Part shown: piece by piece, positions 1 to 8,021 of the stretch
Layout of the letters: every line of letters starts with the position of its first letter
Position numbering within the stretch: the first letter of the stretch is position 1
From: Lachnospiraceae bacterium UBA7109
GTDB lineage: Bacteria > Bacillota > Clostridia > Lachnospirales > Lachnospiraceae
Direction: 5' to 3'
Assembly (NCBI GenBank): GCA_002492335.1
Contig: DKYD01000065.1
Coordinates: forward strand, 1 to 24,064
DNA: 24,064 nt
Program-made: the position numbers and the translations under genes
The notes under the pieces: model-generated
What the model saw: only the letters and a program-made list of their open reading frames with translations
What the model was told of the DNA's origin: nothing
The model's database searches: none

Positions 1-1415
1 GTCGGCTCGTCGAGGATCAGGAAATTGGATTTCGAGAGCATCAGCCTCGCGAGTGCCAGACGGCCGCGCTCGCCGCCGCTTAACTCCTGTACGCGCTTGT
101 ACACGTCGTCCCCGGTAAACAGGAACGAGGCGAGCACATTGCGGATCTCAGTGCCGGTCATCTGCGGATAGACGTCGGAGATCTCATCCATCAGCGTCTT
201 TTCCATATGTAAGAGCTGGTGCTCCTGGTCGTAGTAGCCGATGTGCACCTTGCTGCCGAGCCGGAAAGAGCCGTGGTCGGCGCGCTCGAGGCCGTTGATG
301 ATCTTGAGGATCGTCGTCTTGCCGGTGCCGTTGTCGCCGATGATCGCGACGCGCTCTCCACGCTTGACCGTAAAGCTCAGATCCGAGAAAAGCGGGTTGC
401 CGGGATAGGATTTCGACAGCTCCTCGACGGTCAGCACATCGTTGCCGCTCATGATCTGCGGTGAAAAATGCAGGTGCATATCGGCCCTGACCTCCGTCGG
501 CTTGTCGAGCACCTCGATCTTCTCGAGCATCTTCTCGCGGCTCTCGGCGCGGCGGATCGACTTCTCGCGGTTGAAGGATTTGAGCTTGGCGATCACGGCC
601 TCCTGATGCCTGATTTCCTGCTGCTGGTTCAGATATTCCTTCAGCCTGGCATCGCGGATTTGTTTTTTCTTCGCGGCATAATCCTGATAGTTGCCCAGAT
701 ATGTAGTAAGCTCACCATTTTCAATATCAATCACCTTTGTTACCACACGATTTAAAAAATAACGGTCATGAGAGACGATTAAAACAGCGCCGGGGTAATT
801 GAGAAGGTATGTTTCAAGCCAGGCAATGGAATTCAGATCCAGGTGGTTGGTCGGCTCATCCAGAAGCAGGATATCCGGCGTGGTAAGCAGAAGTTTCCCA
901 AGAGATACCCGTGTTTTCTGTCCGCAGGATAAGGTGTCAACCGGTTTGGAAAAATCATTTTCGTCAAATCCAAGTCCCTTTAGCACTCCGGTAATCTCGC
1001 TTTCGTAAGCATAGCCGTTGGCACGTTCAAACGCACTGGTAAGACGGTGATAAGTCTCCATGGCGGTTTCCAGTGCTTCTTCTGTCAGATGTTTCATTTT
1101 CTGCTCAATGGAACGTATTTCCTGTTCCATAGAAATGATTTCGGCTTTTGCCGTTTTCACTTCCTCATAAATCGTGTGATGGCTGTTCATTTCCTGGTGC
1201 TGGGCCAGATAACCGAGTGATTTCCCCTTCGAATGTACGAGACTTCCGCTGTCCGGGGAAAGCTCTCCTACAATCATTTTGAGAATGGTTGTCTTTCCGG
1301 CGCCATTCACCCCGACAAGCGCCGCCTTTTCGTGATCTTCTATATGAAAGGAACCATTTTTTACAATGATTTCTTCTCCAAATGCTTTATTTATTCCGTG
1401 ACATGCAAAAATCAT
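1..1415 (-). CDS. ABC-F family ATPase (YdiF/Uup-like), partial, C-terminus beyond the window
   Basis: Reading the minus strand from ATG at 1415-1413 gives one uninterrupted frame of 471 codons that runs off the window start. An AGGAGG ribosome binding site (complement of 1421-1426) precedes it. ABC domain 1 has Walker A GVNGAGKTT (residues 35-43), signature LSCGQ (162-166; most members have LSGGQ) and Walker B LLLDEP followed by SHDR. A charged linker covers about 245-325. ABC domain 2 has Walker A GDNGTGKTT (360-368), signature LSGGE (445-449) and the start of Walker B. There are no membrane segments, as expected for ABC-F proteins, which bind the ribosomal E site and act in translation or antibiotic protection. 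The exact subfamily cannot be decided here. Base use changes abruptly inside the linker (about 600-690): downstream codons are nearly all G/C-ending, unlike the N-terminal half. It is transcribed divergently from rex. Confidence 0.93.
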   Translation of the reverse strand, partial: MIFACHGINKAFGEEIIVKNGSFHIEDHEKAALVGVNGAGKTTILKMIVGELSPDSGSLVHSKGKSLGYLAQHQEMNSHHTIYEEVKTAKAEIISMEQEIRSIEQKMKHLTEEALETAMETYHRLTSAFERANGYAYESEITGVLKGLGFDENDFSKPVDTLSCGQKTRVSLGKLLLTTPDILLLDEPTNHLDLNSIAWLETYLLNYPGAVLIVSHDRYFLNRVVTKVIDIENGELTTYLGNYQDYAAKKKQIRDARLKEYLNQQQEIRHQEAVIAKLKSFNREKSIRRAESREKMLEKIEVLDKPTEVRADMHLHFSPQIMSGNDVLTVEELSKSYPGNPLFSDLSFTVKRGERVAIIGDNGTGKTTILKIINGLERADHGSFRLGSKVHIGYYDQEHQLLHMEKTLMDEISDVYPQMTGTEIRNVLASFLFTGDDVYKRVQELSGGERGRLALARLMLSKSNFLILDEP

Positions 1416-1445
1416 AATATCCTCCTGAAATTCACAGATGCTTTA

Positions 1446-1473
1446 ATTATAACGAAAATAGAAGAAAAAACAA
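1446..1473 (-). promoter_or_regulatory. Predicted sigma-A promoter for the ABC-F gene
   Basis: On the minus strand, -35 TTGTTT (complement of 1468-1473) and -10 TATAAT (complement of 1446-1451) are separated by 16 bp. They lie about 30 bp upstream of the ABC-F start codon. The -10 is a perfect match and the -35 is weaker. The call rests on sequence match only. Confidence 0.6.
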
Positions 1474-1481
1474 CTAAAAGT

Positions 1482-1510
1482 TTGACTTTGGCCATACAAT
1501 TTTATATAAT
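1482..1510 (+). promoter_or_regulatory. Predicted sigma-A promoter for rex
   Basis: TTGACT (1482-1487) and a perfect TATAAT (1505-1510) are separated by exactly 17 bp, 33 bp upstream of the rex ATG. The -35 is only 8 bp from the -35 of the opposing ABC-F promoter, so the two promoters probably cannot be occupied at once. I see no clear Rex operator here, so autoregulation is not supported by the sequence. Confidence 0.75.
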
Positions 1511-1543
1511 AAAAGCCGAGAAAAAAAGAAAGGTGAATATAAA

Positions 1544-2185
1544 ATGCGGGATGGAGAGATTTCCCAGGCAGTAGTCAGGAGACTTCCAAGATATTACCGG
1601 TATCTGGGGGAACTCCTGGAAAATAATGTTGAGAGAATATCCTCAGGCGACCTGAGCAAAAGAATGAAGGTGACTGCTTCACAGATTCGTCAGGATCTGA
1701 ATAATTTCGGGGGATTCGGACAGCAGGGATATGGATATAATGTGAAATATCTATATACAGAAATCGGGAAGATCCTTGGTCTGGAAGAAGATCATAGCAT
1801 GATCATTATTGGAGCCGGTAATCTGGGACAGGCATTAGCAAATTACGCGGCATTCGAGAAAAGGGGATTTCAGCTCAAAGGATTATTTGACATTAATCCG
1901 GAGCTGGAGGGTAAAAAAATCCGTGGTGTACCGATTTGTATGATGAGTGAGCTGAAAGGATTTATACAGGACAACAGAGTTGAGATTGCGGCGCTTACGA
2001 TTCCGAAGGAACAGGCTGTGAAGGTGGCGAATATGCTGGTGGATAACGGTGTACGTGGAATTTGGAATTTTGCACATGTAGACTTGAATCTTCCGGCGAA
2101 TATTATTGTAGAGAATGTTCATTTATCCGAAAGTCTGATGCGGCTGTCCTATAATATCTGCCGTTATAAAGAGGAACATAAGTAA
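1544..2185 (+). CDS. rex: Redox-sensing transcriptional repressor Rex
   Basis: This 213-residue protein has the usual length and layout of Rex. An N-terminal winged-helix DNA-binding domain (about 1-80) has its recognition helix near residues 43-56 (VTASQIRQDL). A Rossmann NAD(H) domain follows, with GAGNLG at 90-95 after a hydrophobic strand. The C-terminal helix (LSESLMRLSYNIC) serves domain-swapped dimerisation in known Rex structures. Rex senses the NADH/NAD+ ratio and represses fermentation and NADH-reoxidation genes when NADH is low. An AAAGAAAGGTG ribosome binding site precedes ATG 1544. Two palindromes at 15094-15135, before the alcohol dehydrogenase gene, fit the clostridial Rex operator, so a probable target lies in the same window. 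Confidence 0.96.
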   Translation: MRDGEISQAVVRRLPRYYRYLGELLENNVERISSGDLSKRMKVTASQIRQDLNNFGGFGQQGYGYNVKYLYTEIGKILGLEEDHSMIIIGAGNLGQALANYAAFEKRGFQLKGLFDINPELEGKKIRGVPICMMSELKGFIQDNRVEIAALTIPKEQAVKVANMLVDNGVRGIWNFAHVDLNLPANIIVENVHLSESLMRLSYNICRYKEEHK

Positions 2186-2199
2186 TGAAGTAATAATGA

Positions 2200-2249
2200 A
2201 AAGACGTGCGTGGGGCAATAAGTACAGATTCGTTTTCCGGCACGTCTTT
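2200..2249 (+). terminator. Hairpin after rex, possible weak terminator
   Basis: AAAGACGTGC (2200-2209) and GCACGTCTTT (2240-2249) form a perfect 10-bp stem with a 30-nt loop, 15 nt after the rex stop. Only three U residues end the stem and no long U-tract follows. It may attenuate rather than fully terminate, leaving rex partly co-transcribed with the next gene. Confidence 0.45.
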
Positions 2250-2313
2250 CCTGTTGTATTCAGGAGATCATGCCGGGAGGCATTTTAAATGAAACTATGA
2301 CCGGAGGTACAAG

Positions 2314-3819
2314 ATGAAATATTTGCCGAATGGCTGTCAGATGAAAAGAGCAGACAGTTATACAATCAGGGAAGTTGGAATTCCTTCCCTTACACTTATG
2401 GAGCGGGCTGCCGCCGCCTGTGTGGATGTGATACAGAAGAAACAACCGGAACTTACCCATATCTGTATTGTGTGTGGTTCAGGTAATAATGGAGGAGATG
2501 GGTTTGCGGTCGCACGTATGTTCCAGGAAAAGGGATTTCAGGTTACGGCAGTAATGGCAGGAAATCCGGAGCATTGTACAGAGGAGACGGTATATCAAAA
2601 AGAACTTTTTGAAAAAGCAGGCGGAATCATCTGTGACGAATTTATCGCAGGCGAATATAGTATCATTATAGACGCTGTATTCGGGGTTGGACTCAGCAGA
2701 GAGATTTGTGGAAAATATTATGATATTATTCGGAAAATGAACGAGGCAGATGCTGTGAAAGCTGCCATCGATATTCCGTCAGGAATATCGGCAGATACCG
2801 GGGCTGTAATGGGAATTGCGTTTCGCGCAGATTATACTGTAACTATGCAGTGTAAAAAACCAGGAATTTTGTTGTCTCCGGGAAGAGAGTATGCAGGAGA
2901 AGTGATTGTTGCGGATATTGGGATATCGGAGCGTCCTCTTGACGAAGACAAAGAGACAGCATATATGCTGGAACCGGAAGATTATAAAGGACTCATTCCA
3001 AAGAGACGCCCGGACTCAAACAAAGGAACTTACGGCAGAATTCTTATGATTTCCGGAAGTAAAGGGATGTCCGGAGCAGCATATCTGAACGGTCTGGCGG
3101 CATATCGTACCGGGGCTGGCCTCGTACAGATTTATACGCATGAGGAGAACCGAATAATTCTTCAGACACAGCTTCCGGAAGCCATTATCCAGACCTACTA
3201 TGATTATAATGAAGAACAGATTAAGAAGATGTTGAAATGGGCGGACGTCGTGTGTGTCGGTTCAGGGCTTGGGACAGACAATACAGCAGACAGGATTCTC
3301 CGGGCGGTGCTTGAAAATGTGGAGACATCATGTGTGATAGACGCAGATGGATTAAATCTTATAGCGGCAGACAAAGGGCTGTTGAAAAAAATAAAAGACA
3401 AAAAAGTGATATTGACGCCGCATCTGAAAGAATTTGCCAGACTGACAGACAGAGAAGTGGCGGATATCCGTGCAGACAGAATAAAAGCTTTGAAGGATTT
3501 TGTGGAAGAAACGAGAGTTACCTGTGTTTTAAAAGATTCCAGAACGATTCTTCTATCTCCGGATGAAAGAGCATGTATTAATATGTCCGGGTGCCAGGCT
3601 CTGGCAAAGGCAGGCTCCGGCGATGTTCTTGCCGGAGTTCTTGCCGGACTTTTGGGGCAGGGCTTATGCTGCCGGGATGCGGCGGCACTTGGTGTGTATT
3701 TGCACGGCCGTGCAGGTGAATATGCAAAGGAAGAATATGGAAGCTACGGCATTCTGGCAAGGGAAATTGCGGATGCCGTCGGTAAAGTGCTGAAAGGATG
3801 GGAGGCATCTGTATCATGA
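2314..3819 (+). CDS. nnr: Bifunctional NAD(P)HX epimerase / ADP-dependent NAD(P)HX dehydratase
   Basis: This 501-residue fusion protein repairs hydrated NADH and NADPH. The N-terminal YjeF_N domain (about 1-215) interconverts R and S hydrates; it shows GSGNNGGDGF (55-64), DAVFGVG from residue 120 and DIPSG. The C-terminal ribokinase-like domain (about 230-495) dehydrates the S form using ADP. Its motifs are GSKGMSGAA, TPHLKEF and the nucleotide/catalytic loop AGSGDVLAG. A good GGAGG (2303-2307) sits 6 nt before ATG 2314. The stop overlaps the alr start in an ATGA junction, which suggests translational coupling. Linkage to alr and an mazF-type gene is common in Firmicutes. Confidence 0.95.
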   Translation: MKYLPNGCQMKRADSYTIREVGIPSLTLMERAAAACVDVIQKKQPELTHICIVCGSGNNGGDGFAVARMFQEKGFQVTAVMAGNPEHCTEETVYQKELFEKAGGIICDEFIAGEYSIIIDAVFGVGLSREICGKYYDIIRKMNEADAVKAAIDIPSGISADTGAVMGIAFRADYTVTMQCKKPGILLSPGREYAGEVIVADIGISERPLDEDKETAYMLEPEDYKGLIPKRRPDSNKGTYGRILMISGSKGMSGAAYLNGLAAYRTGAGLVQIYTHEENRIILQTQLPEAIIQTYYDYNEEQIKKMLKWADVVCVGSGLGTDNTADRILRAVLENVETSCVIDADGLNLIAADKGLLKKIKDKKVILTPHLKEFARLTDREVADIRADRIKALKDFVEETRVTCVLKDSRTILLSPDERACINMSGCQALAKAGSGDVLAGVLAGLLGQGLCCRDAAALGVYLHGRAGEYAKEEYGSYGILAREIADAVGKVLKGWEASVS

Positions 3820-4982
3820 AAAAATATAGGAGAGTTTGTGCAAAAATAGATTTGGATGCAGTAGAATATAATATGGAGAGGATGCATGAGAATATCCGGG
3901 AGGATGCGCTTATGCTTGCGGTTATAAAAACAGACGGTTATGGACATGGCGCTGTACCGATTGCACAGATGTTTGAGAAAAAAGATTACATATGGGGATA
4001 TGCTGTGGCAACACTTGAAGAGGCAGTACATTTGAGAAAGAATGGAATCCACAGGCCGGTTCTTGTGCTAGGGTGTATTTTCCCGGAGCAGCTTCCAGAA
4101 GCAGTAGAAAATGAGATTCGTATTACGGTATACAGGGAAGAAACGGCAAGGGAACTATCAAAGCTTGCCGGTGAATCAGGAAAAAAGGCGTATATTCATA
4201 TAAAGCTGGATACAGGTATGTCAAGGCTTGGTTTTCCAATCTGCATGGAGAGCGCCGCAACGATTCAAAGAATCTGCACACTGCCGGGAATTGAGGCAGA
4301 GGGCATGTTTACACATTTTGCAAAAGCAGATGAGTCAGACAAGGATTTTACCAGGAAGCAGATGGAGGACTATCTGTATATGAAGCGTGCTCTGGAAGAA
4401 AGAAAGATTTATTTCCGGTGGTATCACTGCTCCAACAGTGCTGGTATTATAGATGTACCGGAGGCAAATATGGATTTGGTACGCGCAGGCATTTCCATAT
4501 ATGGATTATATCCTTCCGAAGAGGTGCAGAAAGAGAATGTGCCTCTTAAGTCGGCTCTTAAGCTCATCAGTCACGTGGCACATGTGAAATGGGTGAAAGC
4601 GGGAACACCGGTAAGCTATGGAGGAACCTATATTACAGAACATGACACAAAGATTGTTACTGTGCCAGTAGGGTATGGGGACGGTTATCCGAGAAGTCTT
4701 TCGAACAAAGGGTATGTTCTGATTCATGGCAGGAAGGCTCCGATTATTGGGAGAGTGTGTATGGATCAGTTTATGGTCGATGCAACAGAGATTGAAAATG
4801 TAGAATTTGGCGACAGGATCATTCTGGTGGGAGAGGACGAAGGAGAGAGAATCCCGGTTGAAGCATTGAGCGCTCTGTCCGGCAGATTTAATTATGAATT
4901 TGTCTGTGATCTGGGAAAACGGATTCCGAGAGTCTATATCAGGCATGGTAAGGTGACAGAACAGACGGATATTTTTGACTGA
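3816..4982 (+). CDS. alr: Alanine racemase
   Basis: This 388-residue fold-type III PLP enzyme makes D-alanine for peptidoglycan. The PLP lysine is K38 in VIKTDGYGHG. The second catalytic residue is the tyrosine in the SYGGTY segment. The metal/PLP-region signature GRVCMDQFMVD and the C-terminal beta domain are present. I chose ATG 3816 over an in-frame ATG 18 bp upstream (3798). With 3816, GGAGG at 3801-3805 gives 10-nt spacing, MKKYRRVCAKIDLDA matches the usual start of the family, and the ATGA overlap with the preceding gene is typical of coupling. Confidence 0.96.
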   Translation: MKKYRRVCAKIDLDAVEYNMERMHENIREDALMLAVIKTDGYGHGAVPIAQMFEKKDYIWGYAVATLEEAVHLRKNGIHRPVLVLGCIFPEQLPEAVENEIRITVYREETARELSKLAGESGKKAYIHIKLDTGMSRLGFPICMESAATIQRICTLPGIEAEGMFTHFAKADESDKDFTRKQMEDYLYMKRALEERKIYFRWYHCSNSAGIIDVPEANMDLVRAGISIYGLYPSEEVQKENVPLKSALKLISHVAHVKWVKAGTPVSYGGTYITEHDTKIVTVPVGYGDGYPRSLSNKGYVLIHGRKAPIIGRVCMDQFMVDATEIENVEFGDRIILVGEDEGERIPVEALSALSGRFNYEFVCDLGKRIPRVYIRHGKVTEQTDIFD

Positions 4983-5072
4983 AACACGGCTTGATTGGTA
5001 AGAACTCTGAAGAATACTTCCGAAAAAGGTGGAAATACTATTTTTATCTAAAAAAATCGGAGTGTGAAAAGA

Positions 5073-5420
5073 GTGCAGATAAGACGTGGTGATATATTTT
5101 ATGCGGATTTGAGTCCGGTAGTCGGCTCAGAGCAGGGCGGAATCAGGCCGGTCCTGATTATACAGAATAATGTGGGCAACCGACATAGCCCGACTGTTAT
5201 TTGTGCGGCGATTACTTCCCGTATGAATAAGGCAAAGCTTCCGACACATGTGGAAGTTGATGCGGGAAGATACCAGATTGTGAAAAATTCAGTAGTTCTT
5301 CTGGAACAGATACGAACGATTGATAAACAGAGACTGAAAGATTTTGTATGCCACTTGGATAAAGAGATTATGAATAAGGTGGATGAGGCATTGAAGGTAA
5401 GTTTTGAACTGCATACATAG
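5073..5420 (+). CDS. ndoA: MazF/EndoA-type mRNA interferase
   Basis: This is a 115-residue PemK/MazF-fold endoribonuclease. It starts MQIRRGDIFYADLSPVVGSE, closely resembling the Bacillus EndoA N-terminus. Key segments are RRGDIF, GSEQGGIRPVLI and AAITSRM; the arginine and the S/T residues of the latter two belong to the family active site. Two GTG starts are possible, at 5064 and 5073. GTG 5073 has GGAG at 5059-5062 with 10-nt spacing and matches the family N-terminus, whereas GGAG is only 1 nt from 5064. In Bacillus the antitoxin gene lies directly between alr and this gene. Here only 90 bp separate alr from the toxin, and I see no antitoxin reading frame. Confidence 0.93.
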   Translation: MQIRRGDIFYADLSPVVGSEQGGIRPVLIIQNNVGNRHSPTVICAAITSRMNKAKLPTHVEVDAGRYQIVKNSVVLLEQIRTIDKQRLKDFVCHLDKEIMNKVDEALKVSFELHT

Positions 5421-5428
5421 AGTTAAGA

Positions 5429-5457
5429 TTGAAAAACTTACGGAAGCGTGCTAGAAT
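5429..5457 (+). promoter_or_regulatory. Predicted sigma-A promoter for yebC
   Basis: TTGAAA (5429-5434) and TAGAAT (5452-5457) are separated by 17 bp, 37 bp before the yebC ATG. Both boxes match the consensus at 5 of 6 positions or close to it. This suggests that yebC can be transcribed separately from the alr-ndoA operon. Confidence 0.6.
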
Positions 5458-5494
5458 GGGTATGAAAAATAGGAACGAAAAGAGGAATTGAAAG

Positions 5495-6226
5495 ATGTCA
5501 GGACATTCAAAATTTGCTAATATTAAGCATAAGAAGGAAAAGAATGATGCAGCAAAAGGAAAGATATTTACGAAAATAGGTAAGGAGCTGGCAGTAGCTG
5601 TAAAGGAAGGCGGAAGTGCGGATCCTGCAAATAACAGCAGACTTCGGGATGTAATTGCAAAAGCGAAAGCAAATAATATGCCGAATGATACAATTGAAAG
5701 AAATATTAAAAAGGCTGACGGGGATGCAAATGCAGCAAATTACGAATATATTACATATGAGGGATACGGGCCGAACGGTACGGCGATTATTGTTGAAACG
5801 CTTACGGACAATCGTAACAGAACTGCTACGAATGTAAAAAATGCATTTACAAAGGGAAGAGGAAATGTTGGAACACCGGGATGTGTTTCCTTTATGTTTG
5901 ATAAAAAAGGACAGATCGTGATTGCAAAAGAAGAATACGAGTGTGACGCAGACGAGCTTATGATGACTGCGCTTGATGCAGGTGCAGAGGACTTTTCGGA
6001 AGAGGAAGACAGCTATGAGATCCTTACAGATCCGGATGAGTTCAGTGCAGTGCGACAGGCTCTGGAGGAGGCAGGTATTCCGATGGCAGCCGCAGAAGTC
6101 ACCATGATTCCGCAGACGTATGTGGAGCTTACGGATGAAAAGGATATTGCAAGTATTCAGAAAACACTGGATATGCTGGACGACGATGACGATGTTCAGA
6201 ATGTATACCACAATTGGGATGAATAA
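5495..6226 (+). CDS. yebC: YebC/PmpR family protein (translation/transcription factor)
   Basis: This 243-residue protein has the diagnostic N-terminus MSGHSKFANIKHKK and the family's basic N-terminal domain. Acidic middle and C-terminal domains follow, ending in a run of aspartates (DDDDD). KGRGNVGTPG and VSFMFDKKG are conserved family segments. Members were first described as transcriptional regulators; some are now known to help ribosomes through difficult proline-rich stretches. GAGGAA lies about 8 nt before the start. An own promoter is predicted at 5429-5457, and a small unknown gene follows after 15 bp. Confidence 0.95.
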   Translation: MSGHSKFANIKHKKEKNDAAKGKIFTKIGKELAVAVKEGGSADPANNSRLRDVIAKAKANNMPNDTIERNIKKADGDANAANYEYITYEGYGPNGTAIIVETLTDNRNRTATNVKNAFTKGRGNVGTPGCVSFMFDKKGQIVIAKEEYECDADELMMTALDAGAEDFSEEEDSYEILTDPDEFSAVRQALEEAGIPMAAAEVTMIPQTYVELTDEKDIASIQKTLDMLDDDDDVQNVYHNWDE

Positions 6227-6241
6227 CCCCTGGAGGATAAT

Positions 6242-6712
6242 ATGGATATAATAAAGGAAGACTTAATCAACCTGTTTGACGAGATGTTTGGCTGCCTTAA
6301 TATGTATAAGAGAAAGACATATGATAAGCTGTTCGAAGAGAAGTTTCAGAAATACAAGCATGTCATATATGATATCACGCGGGTATGCAACGAGAAATCA
6401 GAAGAAGAGCAGGAGCAGATAATTGAGGAGCTGGCCGCTGTGATTCCGGATCATGCTTATGAAGAAGTACAGAAGATATCCAGATTCAAACGGAAAAATG
6501 CATCCTTTGACTATAATATCAATATGGTAGGATACGTAATTCCGATTCTTACATATACCGGGGAAAAGAACTGCCTGAAACTGGCTGAACGTATGGTGGA
6601 ATTGTGGAATGCGAAGAAGATGAATTCTTTGAAACTGAGTGTATCTTCTTATGAGATAATCTCAGAAGGATTTCAGAACAGTGGTCTTGGAATTTTTGGC
6701 AGAAGAAAATAA
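6242..6712 (+). CDS. Conserved-looking hypothetical protein, 156 aa
   Basis: I do not recognise this family. The product is a soluble, helix-rich, charged protein with no signal peptide, membrane segment or cysteine cluster. Notable stretches are an acidic helix (EKSEEEQEQIIEEL) and a C-terminal SSYEIISEGF segment. GGAGG at 6231-6235 is well placed before ATG 6242. Composition matches its neighbours and there are no frame breaks, which supports a real gene. It lies 15 bp after yebC, and its stop is only 22 bp before the next start, so it is probably co-transcribed with both. Its role is unknown. Confidence 0.8.
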   Translation: MDIIKEDLINLFDEMFGCLNMYKRKTYDKLFEEKFQKYKHVIYDITRVCNEKSEEEQEQIIEELAAVIPDHAYEEVQKISRFKRKNASFDYNINMVGYVIPILTYTGEKNCLKLAERMVELWNAKKMNSLKLSVSSYEIISEGFQNSGLGIFGRRK

Positions 6713-6734
6713 ACGAGCAGGAGGAAGATTGGCA

Positions 6735-8015
6735 ATGAGTAATTATAAGATTGAAACAAAATGTATCCAGTCCGGTTACGAGCCGGGAAATGGCGAGGCA
6801 AGAGTGCTTCCGATTTATCAGAGCACGACATTTAAATATGCGAGCAGCGATCAGATGGGCCGTTTGTTTGATCTGGAGGAAGCAGGATATTTTTATACAA
6901 GACTTCAGAATCCTACGAATGATGCTGTCGCAGCAAAAATCTGCGATTTGGAGGGCGGCGTAGCGGCAATGCTTACCTCTTCCGGACAGGCAGCGAATTT
7001 TTATGCAATTATGAATATTGTGCAGGCAGGAGATCATATCGTATGTGCATCTGCTCTCTACGGCGGCACTTATAATCTGTACGCACATACAATCCGTAAA
7101 ATGGGTGTGGAAGCAACCTTTGTAGACCCGGATTGTACAGAAGAAGAACTGGAAGCAGCATTTCAGGAGAATACAAAGGCAGTCTTTGGCGAGACAATTG
7201 CCAATCCTGCGCTTGTTGTCCTGGATTTTGAAAAATTTGCAAAGGCGGCACATGCACATGGAGTGCCGTTTATCGTAGACAATACGTTTGCAACACCGAT
7301 TAACTGCCGTCCATTTGAGTGGGGTGCAGACATTGTTACACATTCGACTACAAAATATATGGATGGACATGCGTCCTGTGTAGGAGGAGCTATTGTAGAC
7401 AGCGGCAATTTTGACTGGGATGCACATGCAGATAAATTCCCGGGACTTACTACTCCGGATGAAACTTATCATGGAATTGTATATACAGAGAGATTTGGAA
7501 AAGGCGCTTATATTACGAAAGCTACGGCACAGCTTATGAGGGATCTTGGTTCCATTCAGGCGCCGCAGAATGCATTTCTTCTGAATATCGGACTTGAGAC
7601 TCTTCATCTGCGTATGGAGAGACATTGCAGCAATGCATTGAAGGCTGCTGAATATTTGAAGAATCACGAGAAGGTTGCATGGGTAAACTGCCCGTCGCTT
7701 CCGGGAGATAAATATTATGACCTTGCACAGAAATATATGCCGGATGGAACCTGTGGAGTTATTACATTCGGTGTAAAGGGCGGCAGAGATGCGGCAGTCC
7801 GTATGATGGACAGCCTTAAGATGATTGCCATTGTAACACATGTTGCAGATGCGAGAAGCTGTGTGCTTCATCCGGCAAGCCATACGCACCGCCAGATGAA
7901 TGAGCAGGAGCTGCTCGAAGCAGGCGTGCAGCCTGACCTGATTCGGTTTAGTGTTGGTATTGAAAATATTGATGACATTATTGCAGATCTGGAACAGGCA
8001 CTTGAACAGGTATAA
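6735..8015 (+). CDS. O-acetylhomoserine sulfhydrylase-type PLP enzyme (MetY family)
   Basis: This 426-residue protein belongs to the Cys/Met metabolism PLP family. The PLP lysine is K207 in HSTTKYMDGH. Substrate and PLP contacts include YTRLQNPT (54-61), SSGQAA (82-87) and DNTFATP. Length and the PGLTTPDETYHG insertion fit O-acetylhomoserine aminocarboxypropyltransferase better than the shorter (about 390-400 residue) gamma-lyases. The likely reaction is sulfide plus O-acetylhomoserine to homocysteine, but methionine gamma-lyase activity cannot be excluded. An in-frame ATG 54 bp upstream lies inside the preceding gene. ATG 6735 has a perfect AGGAGG (6719-6724) at 10 nt and gives the family N-terminus. 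No SAM riboswitch or T-box is visible upstream. Confidence 0.9.
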   Translation: MSNYKIETKCIQSGYEPGNGEARVLPIYQSTTFKYASSDQMGRLFDLEEAGYFYTRLQNPTNDAVAAKICDLEGGVAAMLTSSGQAANFYAIMNIVQAGDHIVCASALYGGTYNLYAHTIRKMGVEATFVDPDCTEEELEAAFQENTKAVFGETIANPALVVLDFEKFAKAAHAHGVPFIVDNTFATPINCRPFEWGADIVTHSTTKYMDGHASCVGGAIVDSGNFDWDAHADKFPGLTTPDETYHGIVYTERFGKGAYITKATAQLMRDLGSIQAPQNAFLLNIGLETLHLRMERHCSNALKAAEYLKNHEKVAWVNCPSLPGDKYYDLAQKYMPDGTCGVITFGVKGGRDAAVRMMDSLKMIAIVTHVADARSCVLHPASHTHRQMNEQELLEAGVQPDLIRFSVGIENIDDIIADLEQALEQV

Positions 8016-8021
8016 AAAATA

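Noticed and set aside
219..1008. Several plus-strand open frames over the ABC-F gene
   Set aside because: They lie antisense to one continuous minus-strand frame with two full sets of ABC motifs; GC-rich codons create long shadow frames.
5507..6211. Long minus-strand open frame opposite yebC (234 codons)
   Set aside because: Composition is rich in Cys, Ile, Phe and Ser as expected from antisense of A-rich codons, no ribosome binding site, and yebC is unmistakable on the other strand.
6549..7889. Minus-strand open frame of 446 codons opposite the MetY-type gene
   Set aside because: Same antisense pattern with abundant Cys/His/Ser and no recognisable domain; the plus strand encodes a full PLP enzyme.
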